A stretch of 64,000 nucleotides of DNA from Novosphingobium sp. (GCA_024236215.1 JACKKX010000003.1:62001-126000), one strand, 5' to 3'. Numbered from the stretch's first letter, positions 17,432 to 28,084 are shown. Made by a program: numbers and translations. The notes: generated from the sequence alone by a model not told the origin.

Positions 17432-17627
17432 TCTGGCTTCTTACTGTGCGGTGGACGAGCCCGGCGCAGGACAGGTCGGAGTGGCAGGCCAGGCCTGTTT
17501 AAACCTCCGAGCCGGAAATCCTGCCGGCTGCCCCCCGTCTGCGTGCTAGCGAAGTGGACAGTATCGCCCCCGCGCCGCCTACGCTCCAACAAAGGTGGCG
17601 GGCCTATGATTTTGCACTGCAACAATG

Positions 17628-17969
17628 TCAACTTATCGAGTCGAGTAATCGGACGAGCCGTTCACCATTCGCGATATCCAGTTCGATAATCCACAGATCG
17701 GGATCTCGCGATACTCTCTGCTCCAGATACGCATCTATTTTCTGTTTTATATCAATATCTTGAAACGAAACATTGTGCCACACACGGTGCCCGGAGGAGC
17801 TAGGCATACGCTCAAAAACCCGCGGGTTTGTGCCATTTTCGGTCGCGAGAACAAGAATCGTCCCCGCATCGGCCTCGCCCTTGTTAAGCACCGCAGCGAA
17901 CCCGCCAGCCTGGGCAGCTCCGCGCACCAGAGCGGTAATTTCAAGATGGGCGGGAAGGCGCGCGGTCAA
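17628..17969 (-). CDS. DUF1491 family protein
   Basis: 113 residues starting at a TTG (MTARLPAHLEITALVRGAAQAGGFAAVLNKGEADAG, from 17969). This resembles the DUF1491 family of alphaproteobacteria, which has no known function. The region is less GC-rich than its neighbours, mainly in the 3' half. It lies 16 bases after ptsN on the same strand and is likely co-transcribed with it and hpf. Confidence 0.72.
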   Translation of the reverse strand: MTARLPAHLEITALVRGAAQAGGFAAVLNKGEADAGTILVLATENGTNPRVFERMPSSSGHRVWHNVSFQDIDIKQKIDAYLEQRVSRDPDLWIIELDIANGERLVRLLDSIS

Positions 17970-17985
17970 GACCGGGCCGCCAGGA

Positions 17986-18447
17986 TCATGCTGCGTCGCG
18001 ATCGATCGAGTTGGCCAGCAAGGCGTAGAGCGCTTCGGCCCCGGGGGCTTCCGAAATCGCCGCATGGGTTGCCTCGTCGCGCATCATCCGGCTGATCGCG
18101 GCCAAGGCATGGAGATGCGCGGCGCCCGCCTGCTCGGGCGAGAGAAGACCGAAAATCAGATCGACCGGCATGCCGTCGGCGGCATCGAAGGCGACCGGGG
18201 ATTCGAGGCGAAAGAACACCGCGATCGGCCTCGAAATCCCGGGAATACGGGCATGGGGGATCGCGACGCCACGTCCAAATCCGGTCGATCCGAGCTTTTC
18301 GCGCTCTTCGATCCGTTCCAGCACCAGCACCTTGTCGAGCCCGTAGACCGCTGCGAATCGCTCGGCGAGATGGTCGAGAATCGCCTGCTTGGAATCGGCG
18401 TCGACAATCTCGACGGCTTCGGGCTGAAGGTTGAAAAGTGTCGTCAT
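17986..18447 (-). CDS. ptsN: PTS IIA-like nitrogen-regulatory protein PtsN
   Basis: 153 residues with the EIIA-Ntr/fructose-type domain and the phospho-accepting histidine in GRGVAIPHAR (residue 65). It takes phosphate from NPr in the PTS-Ntr chain and regulates potassium, carbon and nitrogen physiology rather than sugar uptake. Downstream of hpf, as in the conserved rpoN-hpf-ptsN order, but rpoN is absent here. The open frame reaches further upstream; the ATG at 18447 (MTTLFNLQPE) is the family start. Confidence 0.92.
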   Translation of the reverse strand: MTTLFNLQPEAVEIVDADSKQAILDHLAERFAAVYGLDKVLVLERIEEREKLGSTGFGRGVAIPHARIPGISRPIAVFFRLESPVAFDAADGMPVDLIFGLLSPEQAGAAHLHALAAISRMMRDEATHAAISEAPGAEALYALLANSIDRDAA

Positions 18448-18562
18448 GGCAAGGCCTGGGTCCCCATAGCGGAGGAATCTGTTCCATGGAAAGGCACGCG
18501 GGAATGTCCGCAGCCTCTCCCTCCTCCCTAGTTGGAAAGCGCGCGCGCCTTTAGCCTGCGCA

Positions 18563-19129
18563 TCATTTTGGTTCAACCCAGCCGATCGAACCGTCACCCC
18601 GCCGGTAGACCATATTGTAGGTGCCGGTGCCAGCGTTTTTGAACAGCAGCGCATTGGTGTTGCGCAGATCAAGCATCATTACCGCATCCGAAACGCTCGC
18701 TTCGGGAACGTCGACCCGGGTTTCGGCGATCACCACCGGCGCCTCGCTGGTTACTTCCTCGGCTTCTTCGTCGGGCTCGACGAAGACCGTGTAAGCCGCC
18801 TCCTCGATGCGCTGCGCATGGTTGACCTGATCGTGGCGATCCTTGATCCGCCGCTTGTAACGGCGCACCTGCTTCTCGATTTTGCCCGCCGCCTGTTCGA
18901 GCGCGCCGTGCGCCTCGTTGGCACTGCCCGCACCTTTGAGGATCATACCCTGGGTGACATGGGTGACGATATCGCAGCGGAACGCCCCGGCCGGGGCGCG
19001 GTTGAAGGTGACTTGCGAGGAAATCGCGCCGGGAAAATACTTGTCGGCGATTGCCGCCAGGCGCTCGTGCGCATGGGCCTGCAAGGCTTCGCCGGTTTCG
19101 ATCTGATGGCCGGAAACGCGAATATCCAT
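18563..19129 (-). CDS. hpf: Long-form ribosome hibernation factor HPF
   Basis: 188 residues: an N-terminal S30AE domain (MDIRVSGHQIETGEALQAH, residues 1-100) and a C-terminal dimerisation domain (DAVMMLDLRNTNALLFKNA, residues 130-188), the long form that builds 100S ribosome dimers by itself. The start is decided by AAGGAG, which lies about ten bases before the ATG at 19129 but only one base before the upstream ATG at 19138. Likely stress or stationary-phase expressed, heading the hpf-ptsN-DUF1491 unit. Confidence 0.93.
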   Translation of the reverse strand: MDIRVSGHQIETGEALQAHAHERLAAIADKYFPGAISSQVTFNRAPAGAFRCDIVTHVTQGMILKGAGSANEAHGALEQAAGKIEKQVRRYKRRIKDRHDQVNHAQRIEEAAYTVFVEPDEEAEEVTSEAPVVIAETRVDVPEASVSDAVMMLDLRNTNALLFKNAGTGTYNMVYRRGDGSIGWVEPK

Positions 19130-19167
19130 GGTCTGCATTCTCCTTTTCAATCAGGCCCGAAACGCCT

Positions 19168-19851
19168 TCAGTCGTCCCACAGCGGCGCGGAAACCGTTTC
19201 GAGGAAGGCGGCATGAGCCGCCAGTTCCGCCTCGCTGGCCGCGTGCGGCCGGGGAGGACGGAATTCACGTTCGCGCACCGCCACCGCGACCGGCTGGGCC
19301 GCGATCTCACTGCGCTCCGCAACCAGCGAAAGCCCGATCTGGCGCCCGCCGGTCAATTCCACATAAACCTGGGCGAGCAGCTCGGCGTCGAGCAGCGCGC
19401 CGTGTTTGGTTCGGTGGCTGCGATCGATCCCATAGCGGGTGCACAGCGCATCGAGGCTGAGCTTGGCGCCAGGATGGCGAACCTTGGCCAGCGCCACCGT
19501 GTCGATCATCCGGGTACGGCAGACCGGTTCGAGCCCGCACATCTCCAGCTCGGCATTGATGAAGCCGAAATCGAATCCGGCATTGTGCGCGACCAGCATC
19601 GAATCGCCGATGAAATCGAGGAATTCGCCCGCCCGTTCGTGAAACCGGGGCTTGTCGGACAGGAAGGTGATGGAAAGACCGTGCACCGCCTCGGCGGCGG
19701 CCGGCATGTCGCGATCGGGGTTGAAATAGGCGTGGAAGGTCTGCCCGGTGGGCACACGGTTGACCATTTCGATGCAGCCAAGTTCAACCAGCCGGTCACC
19801 GGACTTGGGATCGAGCCCGGTGGTTTCGGTGTCGAAGATGATCTCGCGCAT
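19168..19851 (-). CDS. dnaQ: DNA polymerase III epsilon subunit (proofreading exonuclease)
   Basis: 227 residues with the DEDDh exonuclease motifs: FDTETTG (Exo I), VAHNAGFDFGFI (Exo II) and RTKHGALLDAELLAQVY (Exo III with the catalytic His). It excises mismatched 3' ends during replication. The C-terminal tail, which binds the alpha subunit, is short. It is the last gene of the coaE-side minus-strand run next to oriC, 50 bases downstream of coaE. Confidence 0.95.
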   Translation of the reverse strand: MREIIFDTETTGLDPKSGDRLVELGCIEMVNRVPTGQTFHAYFNPDRDMPAAAEAVHGLSITFLSDKPRFHERAGEFLDFIGDSMLVAHNAGFDFGFINAELEMCGLEPVCRTRMIDTVALAKVRHPGAKLSLDALCTRYGIDRSHRTKHGALLDAELLAQVYVELTGGRQIGLSLVAERSEIAAQPVAVAVREREFRPPRPHAASEAELAAHAAFLETVSAPLWDD

Positions 19852-19901
19852 TGTCCCTTCGATATCGGCCCGCCAGCGGCGGCTGGCAAGGGGCGGAGGG
19901 A

Positions 19902-20516
19902 CTATTTTTCGCCCGGTCGCTCTTCCAGCAGGGTCAGGGCGTGGACCAGCCGCTGAACCGCGTGGCGGGTATCGGCAAGCGAAGTGCCGGTATCGATCAC
20001 GTGATCGGCGCGGTCGCGCTTTTCGGCGTCTGGCACCTGGAGCGCGAGGATCCGCTCGAACTTCTCCACGCTCATCCCAGGGCGCGCCAGCACCCGTTGG
20101 CGCTGGATTTCGGCCGGGGCCGAAACCACCACCACCGCGTCGAGCCCGTGGCGCCCGGTCTTCTCGAACAGCAGCGGGATGTCGAACACGATCAGGGGTG
20201 CATCGGCATTGTCGGCGAGGAAGGCGCGGCGCATTTCGGCCACTTCGGGATGGACGATCGCCTCAAGCCGCCGCAGCGCCTCGGGATCGCCGAACACCGC
20301 CGCGCCGAGCTTTTGCCGGTCCACCCCCTGCGGCCCGGTGGTGCCGGGAAAGGCGCGCTCGATCGGCGCGACGCAGGCCCCGCCCGGCCCCTGCAATTCG
20401 TGCACCGCACCGTCGGCATCGAACACCGGCACCCCCAGCCCCTGGAACATCGCCGCGACGGCGCTCTTGCCCATCCCGATCGAGCCGGTGAGGCCAAGGA
20501 TCAGCGGCCGGTTCAT
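19902..20516 (-). CDS. coaE: Dephospho-CoA kinase
   Basis: 204 residues; last step of coenzyme A synthesis. Walker A is [12 protein letters not shown] at the N-terminus; DADGAVHEL and the [10 protein letters not shown] segment are family signatures. Its ATG overlaps the aroE stop by four bases. The aroE-coaE-dnaQ order beside the origin is common in alphaproteobacteria. Confidence 0.95.
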   Translation of the reverse strand: MNRPLILGLTGSIGMGKSAVAAMFQGLGVPVFDADGAVHELQGPGGACVAPIERAFPGTTGPQGVDRQKLGAAVFGDPEALRRLEAIVHPEVAEMRRAFLADNADAPLIVFDIPLLFEKTGRHGLDAVVVVSAPAEIQRQRVLARPGMSVEKFERILALQVPDAEKRDRADHVIDTGTSLADTRHAVQRLVHALTLLEERPGEK

Positions 20517-21316
20517 GAGGTGAGCCGCGCACGCAGCTCGGCATCATGCCCACGCGGAGCGGGCTGGCCGAAGAACTTCTCGAACGCCACCGCAGCCTGG
20601 CCGATCAGCATCGCCAGGCCGTCAATGGTGCGCAGCCCGCGGCCGCGCGCGCGCCGAAGCAGCTCGGTGTCGAGCGGATGGGTTACGATGTCATAGACGA
20701 TGCCGCCATCCATCACGAAGCGTTCGACCGGGGGCATCGGCGGATAACCCGCCATGCCGAGCGAGGAGGTATTGACCAGCAGTTCGGCCGTCTGAATTTC
20801 CTCGCCCGGCGCAACCACACAGCCATCGAGACCGAATTCGGCCAAGAGCGCTTCTCCCTTGTCGATGCTGCGGTTCTGAAGCGAGATCCACCGCACTCCC
20901 CGATCGGCCAACGCGGCAAGGATCGCCCGTGCCGCACCGCCCGCGCCAACCACACTGACCACGTCGAACCGCTGTTCGCCCAGCGGCTCGAGGAAACCCG
21001 GCAGATCGGTGTTGTAGCCGGCGAGCCCGCCATTCTCGGGCACCACGGTATTGACCGCCCCGATCCGCGCTGCCGCCGGATCGATGGCATCAAGCAGCGG
21101 TATCACTGCCTGCTTGTGGGGCATGGTAATATTGCAGCCCCGCCACTCCGCGTCTCCGCGTCTCTGCGAGAAGTAATCCACCAGCTCCCCGGGCCGCACA
21201 TGGCAAGCCCGGTACTCCGCATCGATCCCCAGCTTCTCCAGCCAGAAATTGTGAATCAGCGGGCTTTTCGATTGCGCGATCGGATCGCCGATCACTTCGG
21301 CGTAGGGTCTGCTCAT
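20513..21316 (-). CDS. aroE: Shikimate dehydrogenase
   Basis: 267 residues; NADPH-dependent reduction of 3-dehydroshikimate. Substrate site [10 protein letters not shown] and catalytic Lys in MPHKQA, the Asp in YNTDLPGF, and the nucleotide motif [11 protein letters not shown] are all present; the late [14 protein letters not shown] closes the fold. Overlaps both neighbours (maf and coaE) by four bases, so one polycistron is very likely. Confidence 0.95.
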   Translation of the reverse strand: MSRPYAEVIGDPIAQSKSPLIHNFWLEKLGIDAEYRACHVRPGELVDYFSQRRGDAEWRGCNITMPHKQAVIPLLDAIDPAAARIGAVNTVVPENGGLAGYNTDLPGFLEPLGEQRFDVVSVVGAGGAARAILAALADRGVRWISLQNRSIDKGEALLAEFGLDGCVVAPGEEIQTAELLVNTSSLGMAGYPPMPPVERFVMDGGIVYDIVTHPLDTELLRRARGRGLRTIDGLAMLIGQAAVAFEKFFGQPAPRGHDAELRARLTS

Positions 21317-21897
21317 GCCTCCAGCTCCCCCGCCTCGCGCAGTGCGCCCAGCACCGACAGCAGCGGCATGCCGAGTACCGTGAAGTGATCGCCGTCGATC
21401 GCCTCAAACAGCTGCACCCCGCGTGCTTCGATCCGGAACACCCCGACACATGCGGCCACCGCGGGCCATTCGTGATCGAGGTAGGAGGCGATGAAGCGCC
21501 CCGACAGGGCACGCACCCGAAGCACCGCCAGCGCGGCATGACGCCAGACAATGCGCCCATCGCGGGCCAGCGCGGCGGCGCTGTGCAGGCGCATCGCCTT
21601 GCCGGAAAAGAACCGCAGGTGATCAGCCGCTTCCTCATGGCTGCGGGGCTTGTCGAACCGCCGCCCTTCGACCTCGACCAGCGAGTCGCTGCCCAGCACC
21701 AATGCGCCGGGATGCCGCGACGAAACCGCCATCGCCTTGGCTTCGGCCAGGGCCAGCGCGATAGTGTCTGCACCGGCCTCAGCCAGTTCAGCTTCGAGCG
21801 CGCGTTCGTCGATATCGGCGGGAACCGCGCGGAACGGCACCCCCGCCGCCTCGAGCATCGCCCGTCGCGAGTGGCTTTGCGAAGCCAGCACCAGCAT
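21313..21897 (-). CDS. maf: Maf-like nucleotide pyrophosphatase
   Basis: 194 residues with the Maf start [14 protein letters not shown] (SxSxRR), the acidic [12 protein letters not shown], and ITT-like downstream segments. Maf proteins hydrolyse non-canonical or m7 nucleoside triphosphates; the subfamily (YhdE, dTTP/UTP or YceF, m7GTP) is not settled by eye. The ppsR stop overlaps its start by one base, and its own stop overlaps aroE by four bases. Confidence 0.9.
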   Translation of the reverse strand: MLVLASQSHSRRAMLEAAGVPFRAVPADIDERALEAELAEAGADTIALALAEAKAMAVSSRHPGALVLGSDSLVEVEGRRFDKPRSHEEAADHLRFFSGKAMRLHSAAALARDGRIVWRHAALAVLRVRALSGRFIASYLDHEWPAVAACVGVFRIEARGVQLFEAIDGDHFTVLGMPLLSVLGALREAGELEA

Positions 21898-22727
21898 CAG
21901 GCGGCGCTCCCGTCTTTTGGGGTGCGGAATTCGTTGTAGATATTGATGATCGCCGCTGCAGCCTCTTCGATCGAACGGCGGGTGACGTCGATCACCGGCC
22001 AGCCGTTGTCGGCGAACATACGCCGGGCATATTGCACCTCGCGCGCGACCCGGTCCTGATCGACATAGGCGGTCTCGGGCGCCTGGTTGAGCGAGAGCAG
22101 GCGGTTGCGCCGCACCTGGATCAGCCGGTCGGGCGCGGTGGTCAGCCCCACCACCAGCGGATGCTTGAGCCCGAACAGCGCCGGGGGCGGCGGGCTTTCG
22201 ACCACGATCGGAATATTGGCGACCTTGTAGCCGCGCTGGGCGAGATAGATCGAGGTGGGGGTTTTCGAGGTGCGCGAGACCCCGGCGAGCACGATATCGG
22301 CCTCTTCCCAGTTTTCCCAGGCGACTCCGTCATCATGGGCGATGGTATAGTGGATTGCATCGACCCGCGCGAAATAGGCTTCGTTCAGCGCATGCTGTCC
22401 GCCCGGGCGGGCCTTGGGATTCTGCCCCAGCGCGGCGCGCAGGGCCTCGATCGCGGTATCGAGCACCGCCACCGCGGGCAGGCCGATCGCCCGGCAGCGC
22501 TCCTCGAGCCGGGCGCCGGTTTCGGTGTTGGCCATGGTATAGAACACCAGCCCCGGATTGGCGGCGATTTCGCCCATGATCCGGTCGAGGTGCTGCTGCG
22601 AGCGGACCATCGGCCAGAAATGCCGGATCACCTCGGCCCCTTCGAACTGCGCGAGCGCCGCCTTGGCGATCATCTCGAGCGTTTCGCCGGTCGAATCCGA
22701 CATCAGGTGAAGGTGGAGCCGGGACAT
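21897..22727 (-). CDS. ppsR: PpsR-type kinase/pyrophosphorylase (DUF299)
   Basis: 276 residues of the bifunctional regulator family that phosphorylates and dephosphorylates pyruvate phosphate dikinase or PEP synthase. Seen: [13 protein letters not shown] at the N-terminus and the P-loop-like [15 protein letters not shown] at mid-protein. The start is the ATG at 22727 ([11 protein letters not shown]). This is the gene (RP001-like) that flanks the alphaproteobacterial origin opposite hemE, the arrangement seen here. Confidence 0.92.
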   Translation of the reverse strand: MSRLHLHLMSDSTGETLEMIAKAALAQFEGAEVIRHFWPMVRSQQHLDRIMGEIAANPGLVFYTMANTETGARLEERCRAIGLPAVAVLDTAIEALRAALGQNPKARPGGQHALNEAYFARVDAIHYTIAHDDGVAWENWEEADIVLAGVSRTSKTPTSIYLAQRGYKVANIPIVVESPPPPALFGLKHPLVVGLTTAPDRLIQVRRNRLLSLNQAPETAYVDQDRVAREVQYARRMFADNGWPVIDVTRRSIEEAAAAIINIYNEFRTPKDGSAA

Positions 22728-22838
22728 GGAAGGTGCGCGGATGCCCTGTGGAAGATTTCCCGCATAAACCACGGGAGAGCGGGGCGGACAAGTTCGGCAT
22801 GGGATTCGCTCCCCGCTGGGCGCCACCTTGGGCACGGC

Positions 22839-22847
22839 TTATGGACA
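22839..22847 (+). promoter_or_regulatory. DnaA-box-like nonamer
   Basis: TTATGGACA differs from TTATNCACA at one position, within the predicted oriC. Confidence 0.4.
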
Positions 22848-22858
22848 GGTGGAAAGCC

Positions 22859-22867
22859 TTACCCACA
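22859..22867 (+). promoter_or_regulatory. DnaA-box-like nonamer
   Basis: TTACCCACA, one mismatch from TTATNCACA, in the same orientation as the box 20 bases upstream, about two helical turns away. Confidence 0.55.
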
Positions 22868-22976
22868 GGCTGGGGATAGCATGGATAATCGCTGCTTGAC
22901 CGCTCACGGGCACGAGTCGGCGATGGCTTGGCCCTGTTCAAACCGGGACAATTCGGGCAAGGCGCCGGTGTCCGCG

Positions 22977-22985
22977 CTATCCACA
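22977..22985 (+). promoter_or_regulatory. DnaA-box-like nonamer next to the AT-rich block
   Basis: CTATCCACA, one mismatch at the first base from the TTATCCACA consensus. It directly adjoins the AT-rich stretch that is the likely unwinding element. Confidence 0.6.
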
Positions 22986-23046
22986 GCCCAACAACCTACA
23001 AAATCCTTTTAAGAATCTTATTTGTATTGGATTGGAATCTCCCGCG

Positions 23047-24072
23047 ATGCCCGGTTTGCTCCTTCGTACCCTGCTTGGCGAGAACCTGCGTCCACGCCCA
23101 GTCTGGCTGATGCGCCAGGCCGGGCGCTATCTGCCCGAATACCGTGCCCTGCGCGAACAGAAGGGCGGGTTCCTGGCGCTGGTCTATGACAGCGCGGCGG
23201 CGGCCGAGATCACTCTGCAGCCGATCCGGCGCTATGGCTTCGACGGCGCGATCCTGTTTTCCGACATCCTGATCGTGCCCTATGCGATGGGCCAGGATCT
23301 GGAATTCCTTGCCGGGGAAGGCCCGCACCTTTCGCCCCGACTGGTCGATGCCGGACTTGGCGCGCTCCATGCGGTCCCCGAGCGGCTGACCCCGATCTAC
23401 GAGACAGTGCGGCTGGTCAGGGCCCAGCTCCCTGCTGACAAGACCATGCTGGGCTTTGCCGGCAGCCCGTGGACGGTGGCGACCTATATGGTCAATGGCG
23501 AGGGCAGCCGCGACCAGCATGTCACTCGCGAGCTTGCCTACCGCGACCGCGCTGCCTTTCAGGCGATCGTCGATGCGATCGTGGGTGTGACGGTGGACTA
23601 TCTCGCCGGACAGATCCGGGCCGGGGCGGAAGCCGTGCAACTGTTCGATTCGTGGGCGGGAAGCCTCGCCCCAGCCGAATTCGAGCGCTGGGTGATCGCC
23701 CCCAATGCCGCCATCGTTTCCGGGATCAAGGCGCTCTTCCCCGGGGTTCCGGTGATCGGCTTTCCCAAGGGTGCGGGCGAAAAGCTTCCCGCCTATGCCC
23801 GCGAAACCGGTGTCGACGCGGTTGGCATCGATGAGACGATCGATCCGCTCTGGGCGGCCAAAGCCCTGCCTGCGGGATTGCCGGTCCAGGGCAATCTCGA
23901 TCCGTTACTGCTGCTGTCGGGCGGGGCGGAAATGGAAACCCAGGCGCTGCGCGTACTCGATGCCTTTGCCGAGCGCCCGCATGTTTTCAACCTTGGCCAC
24001 GGGATTGGCCAGACCACCCCGCTCGAACATGTCGGCGCGTTGCTGGCACTGGTGCGCGGCGCGCGGGGTTAG
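23047..24072 (+). CDS. hemE: Uroporphyrinogen decarboxylase
   Basis: 341 residues; decarboxylates uroporphyrinogen III to coproporphyrinogen III. N-terminal signature RPVWLMRQAGRYLPEYR, the Asp in ILFSDILIVP, the GFAGSPWTVATYM segment and the late FNLGHGIGQTTP are all present. Start at the ATG 23047; a TTG five codons upstream is possible, and no clear ribosome site precedes either. It borders oriC and is followed by hemJ. Confidence 0.96.
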   Translation: MPGLLLRTLLGENLRPRPVWLMRQAGRYLPEYRALREQKGGFLALVYDSAAAAEITLQPIRRYGFDGAILFSDILIVPYAMGQDLEFLAGEGPHLSPRLVDAGLGALHAVPERLTPIYETVRLVRAQLPADKTMLGFAGSPWTVATYMVNGEGSRDQHVTRELAYRDRAAFQAIVDAIVGVTVDYLAGQIRAGAEAVQLFDSWAGSLAPAEFERWVIAPNAAIVSGIKALFPGVPVIGFPKGAGEKLPAYARETGVDAVGIDETIDPLWAAKALPAGLPVQGNLDPLLLLSGGAEMETQALRVLDAFAERPHVFNLGHGIGQTTPLEHVGALLALVRGARG

Positions 24073-24086
24073 GCTATGACCGCGCG

Positions 24087-24533
24087 ATGCAATGGGTGCT
24101 AGCGATGACCTATCTGTGGCTTAAGGCCGGACACGTGATCTTCGTGATCTTCTGGATGGCCGGACTGTTCATGTTGCCGCGCTATTTCGTCTACCATCAG
24201 GAGGCGGCAGAAGGGTCGCCCGAAAACGCATTGTGGGTTGAGCGCGAGCGGCGTCTGCTCAGGATCATCCTCTGGCCCTCGATGGCGGTCAGCTGGATTC
24301 TCGGCCTGGCGCTAGCCCTGACCATCGGTGCGTTCAGCCAGCCCTGGTTTCACGTCAAACTGGCCTTTGTGCTGGCCTTGAGTGCTTACCATGTGTGGCT
24401 GGCCGGCTATCATCAGGCGCTGGCCCGCGGCGAACGCCGGCTCAGCGGCAAGCGCCTGCGGCTCCTCAACGAGGTGCCGGGCATGGCCGCCGCGATGATC
24501 GTGATCATGGTGGTGCTCAAGCCCTTTGCTTGA
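24087..24533 (+). CDS. hemJ: Protoporphyrinogen IX oxidase HemJ
   Basis: 148-residue membrane protein with four helices. It has the conserved His in LKAGHVIFVIFWMAGLF and the Lys in FHVKLAFVLAL, typical of HemJ (UPF0093), the protoporphyrinogen oxidase of most alphaproteobacteria. It performs the penultimate step of heme synthesis, using the respiratory chain. It starts 14 bases after hemE, so the two are likely one operon. An internal Met six codons later is an alternative start. Confidence 0.93.
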   Translation: MQWVLAMTYLWLKAGHVIFVIFWMAGLFMLPRYFVYHQEAAEGSPENALWVERERRLLRIILWPSMAVSWILGLALALTIGAFSQPWFHVKLAFVLALSAYHVWLAGYHQALARGERRLSGKRLRLLNEVPGMAAAMIVIMVVLKPFA

Positions 24534-24573
24534 TAGAACCGTTCGGGGCGATCGTTCGCAAAGGAATTTTCGC

Positions 24574-24912
24574 ATGTTCTTTCCTGTCCTGCTCGCGGCA
24601 TCGGGAGTTGCTCCCGCCACCATCGAGGATGACCTGCACTGCGCCGCACTGTTCGCCCTGGTTGCCGGGATGAGCGAGGACGAGGCCAAGAAGCGCGATG
24701 TGGTCAGCGGGTTTCTCTACTATGTCGGCAAGCTCGACGGTCGTTCGCCGGGCTACGATCTGGAATCCGGTCTGGCTGCGCTGCTTACCCAGCCGGGCTA
24801 TATGACCGAAGTGTTGCCCAAGGACGCCGATCGCTGCGCTGCGGAACTGACTTCGCGGGGTTCGGACCTCGAAAAGATCGGTGAAGCGCTCAAGGGCCGC
24901 GCCAAGGGCTAA
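24574..24912 (+). CDS. Small secreted hypothetical protein
   Basis: 112 residues beginning MFFPVLLAASGVAP, a short signal-like segment, then an alpha-rich domain with one early Cys (DDLHCAALFALVAG) and one late Cys (ADRCAAEL), perhaps a disulfide. AAAGGA precedes the ATG at 24574. Found between hemJ and rho; no family recognised. Confidence 0.65.
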   Translation: MFFPVLLAASGVAPATIEDDLHCAALFALVAGMSEDEAKKRDVVSGFLYYVGKLDGRSPGYDLESGLAALLTQPGYMTEVLPKDADRCAAELTSRGSDLEKIGEALKGRAKG

Positions 24913-25084
24913 TCCGCCTGCAGGCAGGTTTTGAACTTGCCCAGGGCCCGGGCAGGGCCTATGTGCGCGGGTGCAAACCGGCACTTGCTGCGGGAACCGA
25001 TCCCGCCTGCCTATTCGGTCCGCTTTCTCCAAGCCCCATGACCGACCGGCCAGCGCACGCATCACCCAATGGAATTTCAGGACA

Positions 25085-26341
<1,257 letters not shown>

Positions 26342-26342
26342 G

Positions 26343-26888
26343 GTGTCCTTGCGCGTTCCCCGCCGCGCGGTGCTCACCGGCGCACCGGGGGCGGGGAAGA
26401 CCACCCTGCTCGATGCCGCCGCGGCGGCTGGAATGGCGACCTCGCCCGAAGTTGCGCGCCGGATTCTCAAGGCACCCGGCGGGATGGAGCTGCGCGCTAC
26501 CGACCCGCTGGGTTTCGCCCAGGCCATGGCCGAAGCCCATGCCCATGAGTTTGAACGTCATGCTGGCCATCCTGGCCCGGTGCTGTTCGATCGCGGCCTT
26601 CCCGACGTGGTGGGGTTCCTCGACGTTTCGGGGTTGGCTGTGCCCAGTGCGGTTGACCGCGTTTGCCGGAACCTACGCTACACCGGCCCGATCCTGCGCG
26701 CGCCGGCCTGGGCGGCAATTTATGCCCAGGATGCCGAGCGGATCCAGAACTGGGAACAGGCCGTGGCCAGCGACGATGCGGTTACCGCCGCGTGGAAGCG
26801 CTATGGCTACGATGTGGTGGATCTGCCGCTCGCTGCGGTGGCGGAGCGGCTGGAATTTCTCGGATCAAGGCTTCAGCCCGCAGCCTGA
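26343..26888 (+). CDS. P-loop AAA-type ATPase, predicted kinase
   Basis: 181 residues with Walker A LTGAPGAGKTTLLD at the N-terminus and an acidic VLFDRGLPDVVGF segment, matching the AAA_28 group (COG3911). Function unproven. The GTG at 26343 begins one base after the rho stop. Its 3' end overlaps the convergent SnoaL-like gene by 16 bases. Confidence 0.8.
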   Translation: MSLRVPRRAVLTGAPGAGKTTLLDAAAAAGMATSPEVARRILKAPGGMELRATDPLGFAQAMAEAHAHEFERHAGHPGPVLFDRGLPDVVGFLDVSGLAVPSAVDRVCRNLRYTGPILRAPAWAAIYAQDAERIQNWEQAVASDDAVTAAWKRYGYDVVDLPLAAVAERLEFLGSRLQPAA

Positions 26889-27271
26889 AGCTGCGCTGCC
26901 ATCAATTCCCAGAGTTTGTTGACCGCCTTGATCGGGCGGACCATTACCTTGAAATCCCTGATCTTTCCGTCGTCACCGAACTGGATCAGATCGATCCCGT
27001 TGATCGTGATCCCGTCGATCTCGGCGGTGAATTCAAGGCAGACGTTGGCGCCGTCGATCACTTCGCGGACATAGCGGAACGATTGGTTGCCGAGCACCTG
27101 TCCGGCGGCGGTCAGGTACATCATCACCTTGGCTTTGCCAGCCTGGGGGCTGTGCACCACCGGTGAGTGGAATACCGCATCATCGGCCAACAGGTTCACA
27201 AGAACCGCCGGATCACTGCCGCCAGCCATGAAGGCATGCCAGGCCGCCACACCTTTTGCCGCGCCGCTCAT
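26873..27271 (-). CDS. SnoaL/NTF2-like domain protein
   Basis: 132 residues with the NTF2-like pattern: AWHAFMAGGSDPAVLVNLLADDAVFHSPV, followed by curved-sheet strands (ICLEFTAEIDG-like, IDLIQFGDDGKIRDFKVMVRP). Such folds act as isomerases, hydrolases or ligand-binding proteins; the substrate is unknown. ATGA overlap with the upstream dienelactone hydrolase suggests a related role in one operon. Confidence 0.8.
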   Translation of the reverse strand: MSGAAKGVAAWHAFMAGGSDPAVLVNLLADDAVFHSPVVHSPQAGKAKVMMYLTAAGQVLGNQSFRYVREVIDGANVCLEFTAEIDGITINGIDLIQFGDDGKIRDFKVMVRPIKAVNKLWELMAAQLQAAG

Positions 27272-27966
27272 GCCAGATACTGCGCCAAGAAGGCCTCGGT
27301 GCGGCTGTCGGCGAGTTGCGCCTCGGCCTCGTGACGACGGTCGCCCATTTCCGCGGCGAAGCCGTGCGGCATGCCGGGATAGTCGTGGAGCGTCACCCTG
27401 GGGTGGCCATCCAGCCCGGCGTGGATCGCAGCCTGAGCTTCGGGCGAGACGAACTGGTCGTCCCCGGCGATGTGCAGCATCAGCGGGTTGGCGATGGCGT
27501 GGCTTTCGCCAAGCATGGTATCGATCATCACCCCGTAATAGCCGACCGAGGCATCGATATCGGTCCGCGCGGCAGCCATGTAGGCCAGCCGCCCGCCCAG
27601 GCAATAACCCGCGCAGCCGACCCTGGCGATTCCGGCCTCGCGCCGGATCCAGCGGATCGACGCCTCGATATCCTTGACCCCGTCGGCCGGATCGTAGCGC
27701 TGGAAATAGCCGAAGGCTTCCTGTAGCTGCTCGGGAACATCGGGATCGAGTTCCACCCCCGGGGCGAACCGCCAGAACAGGTCTGGCGCGACGGCGAGAT
27801 AGCCCTTCTGCGCCCACTTGGCGCATTTCTGGCGGATCCCGGGATTGACCCCGAAAATCTCGGGAATGACGATGATCGCGGCCCTTGCAGTCCCGGCCGG
27901 CTCGGCGACAAAGGCAGGAAAAGCGGCGGCTTCGCCAAGGGCGGGAATCTGGACAGTTCGGGACAT
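27268..27966 (-). CDS. Dienelactone hydrolase family protein
   Basis: 232-residue alpha/beta hydrolase with the DLH triad: Cys in GYCLGGRLAY, Asp in AGDDQFV and His in GMPHGF; the Glu of IPEIFG is the usual helper. In the family it hydrolyses dienelactone in chloroaromatic breakdown or related esters. No degradative cluster is near, so the substrate is open. The ATG at 27966 (MSRTVQIPA) is chosen; the upstream extension is unlikely. Confidence 0.9.
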   Translation of the reverse strand: MSRTVQIPALGEAAAFPAFVAEPAGTARAAIIVIPEIFGVNPGIRQKCAKWAQKGYLAVAPDLFWRFAPGVELDPDVPEQLQEAFGYFQRYDPADGVKDIEASIRWIRREAGIARVGCAGYCLGGRLAYMAAARTDIDASVGYYGVMIDTMLGESHAIANPLMLHIAGDDQFVSPEAQAAIHAGLDGHPRVTLHDYPGMPHGFAAEMGDRRHEAEAQLADSRTEAFLAQYLA

Positions 27967-28084
27967 GACAGCGGCTCCGCCGTTAGGGGTGTTTGCAGCC
28001 ACCCTGACGCTTAGCGTGGACTTTGCCAAGGGGCTATGCCAGCTTCGCGCATGGGGAACCGGAAGCCGCGCCGAGGAGAGTAAA

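Larger units (their letters stand above)
22728..23046. other. oriC: Predicted chromosomal replication origin (oriC)
   Basis: The 319-bp gap between divergent ppsR and hemE is the place where Caulobacter and Rickettsia origins lie. It contains three DnaA-box-like nonamers with one mismatch to TTATNCACA (22839, 22859, 22977), weaker ones at 22747 and 22880, GANTC methylation sites at 22803, 23013 and 23035, and an AT-rich stretch at about 22986-23040 that would be the unwinding element. No open frame of note occupies it. It must also hold the promoters of ppsR and hemE. The parS cluster and parAB nearby support the call. Confidence 0.82.

Noticed and set aside
17800..17969. Lower-GC stretch taken as sign of transfer
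   Set aside because: The drop is slight, the gene is a DUF1491 typical of the group, and it is in order with ptsN and hpf.
19994..20007. CGATCACGTGATCG palindrome in coaE as a parS site
   Set aside because: It shares only the CACGTG core with parS; the outer TGTT/AACA bases are missing.
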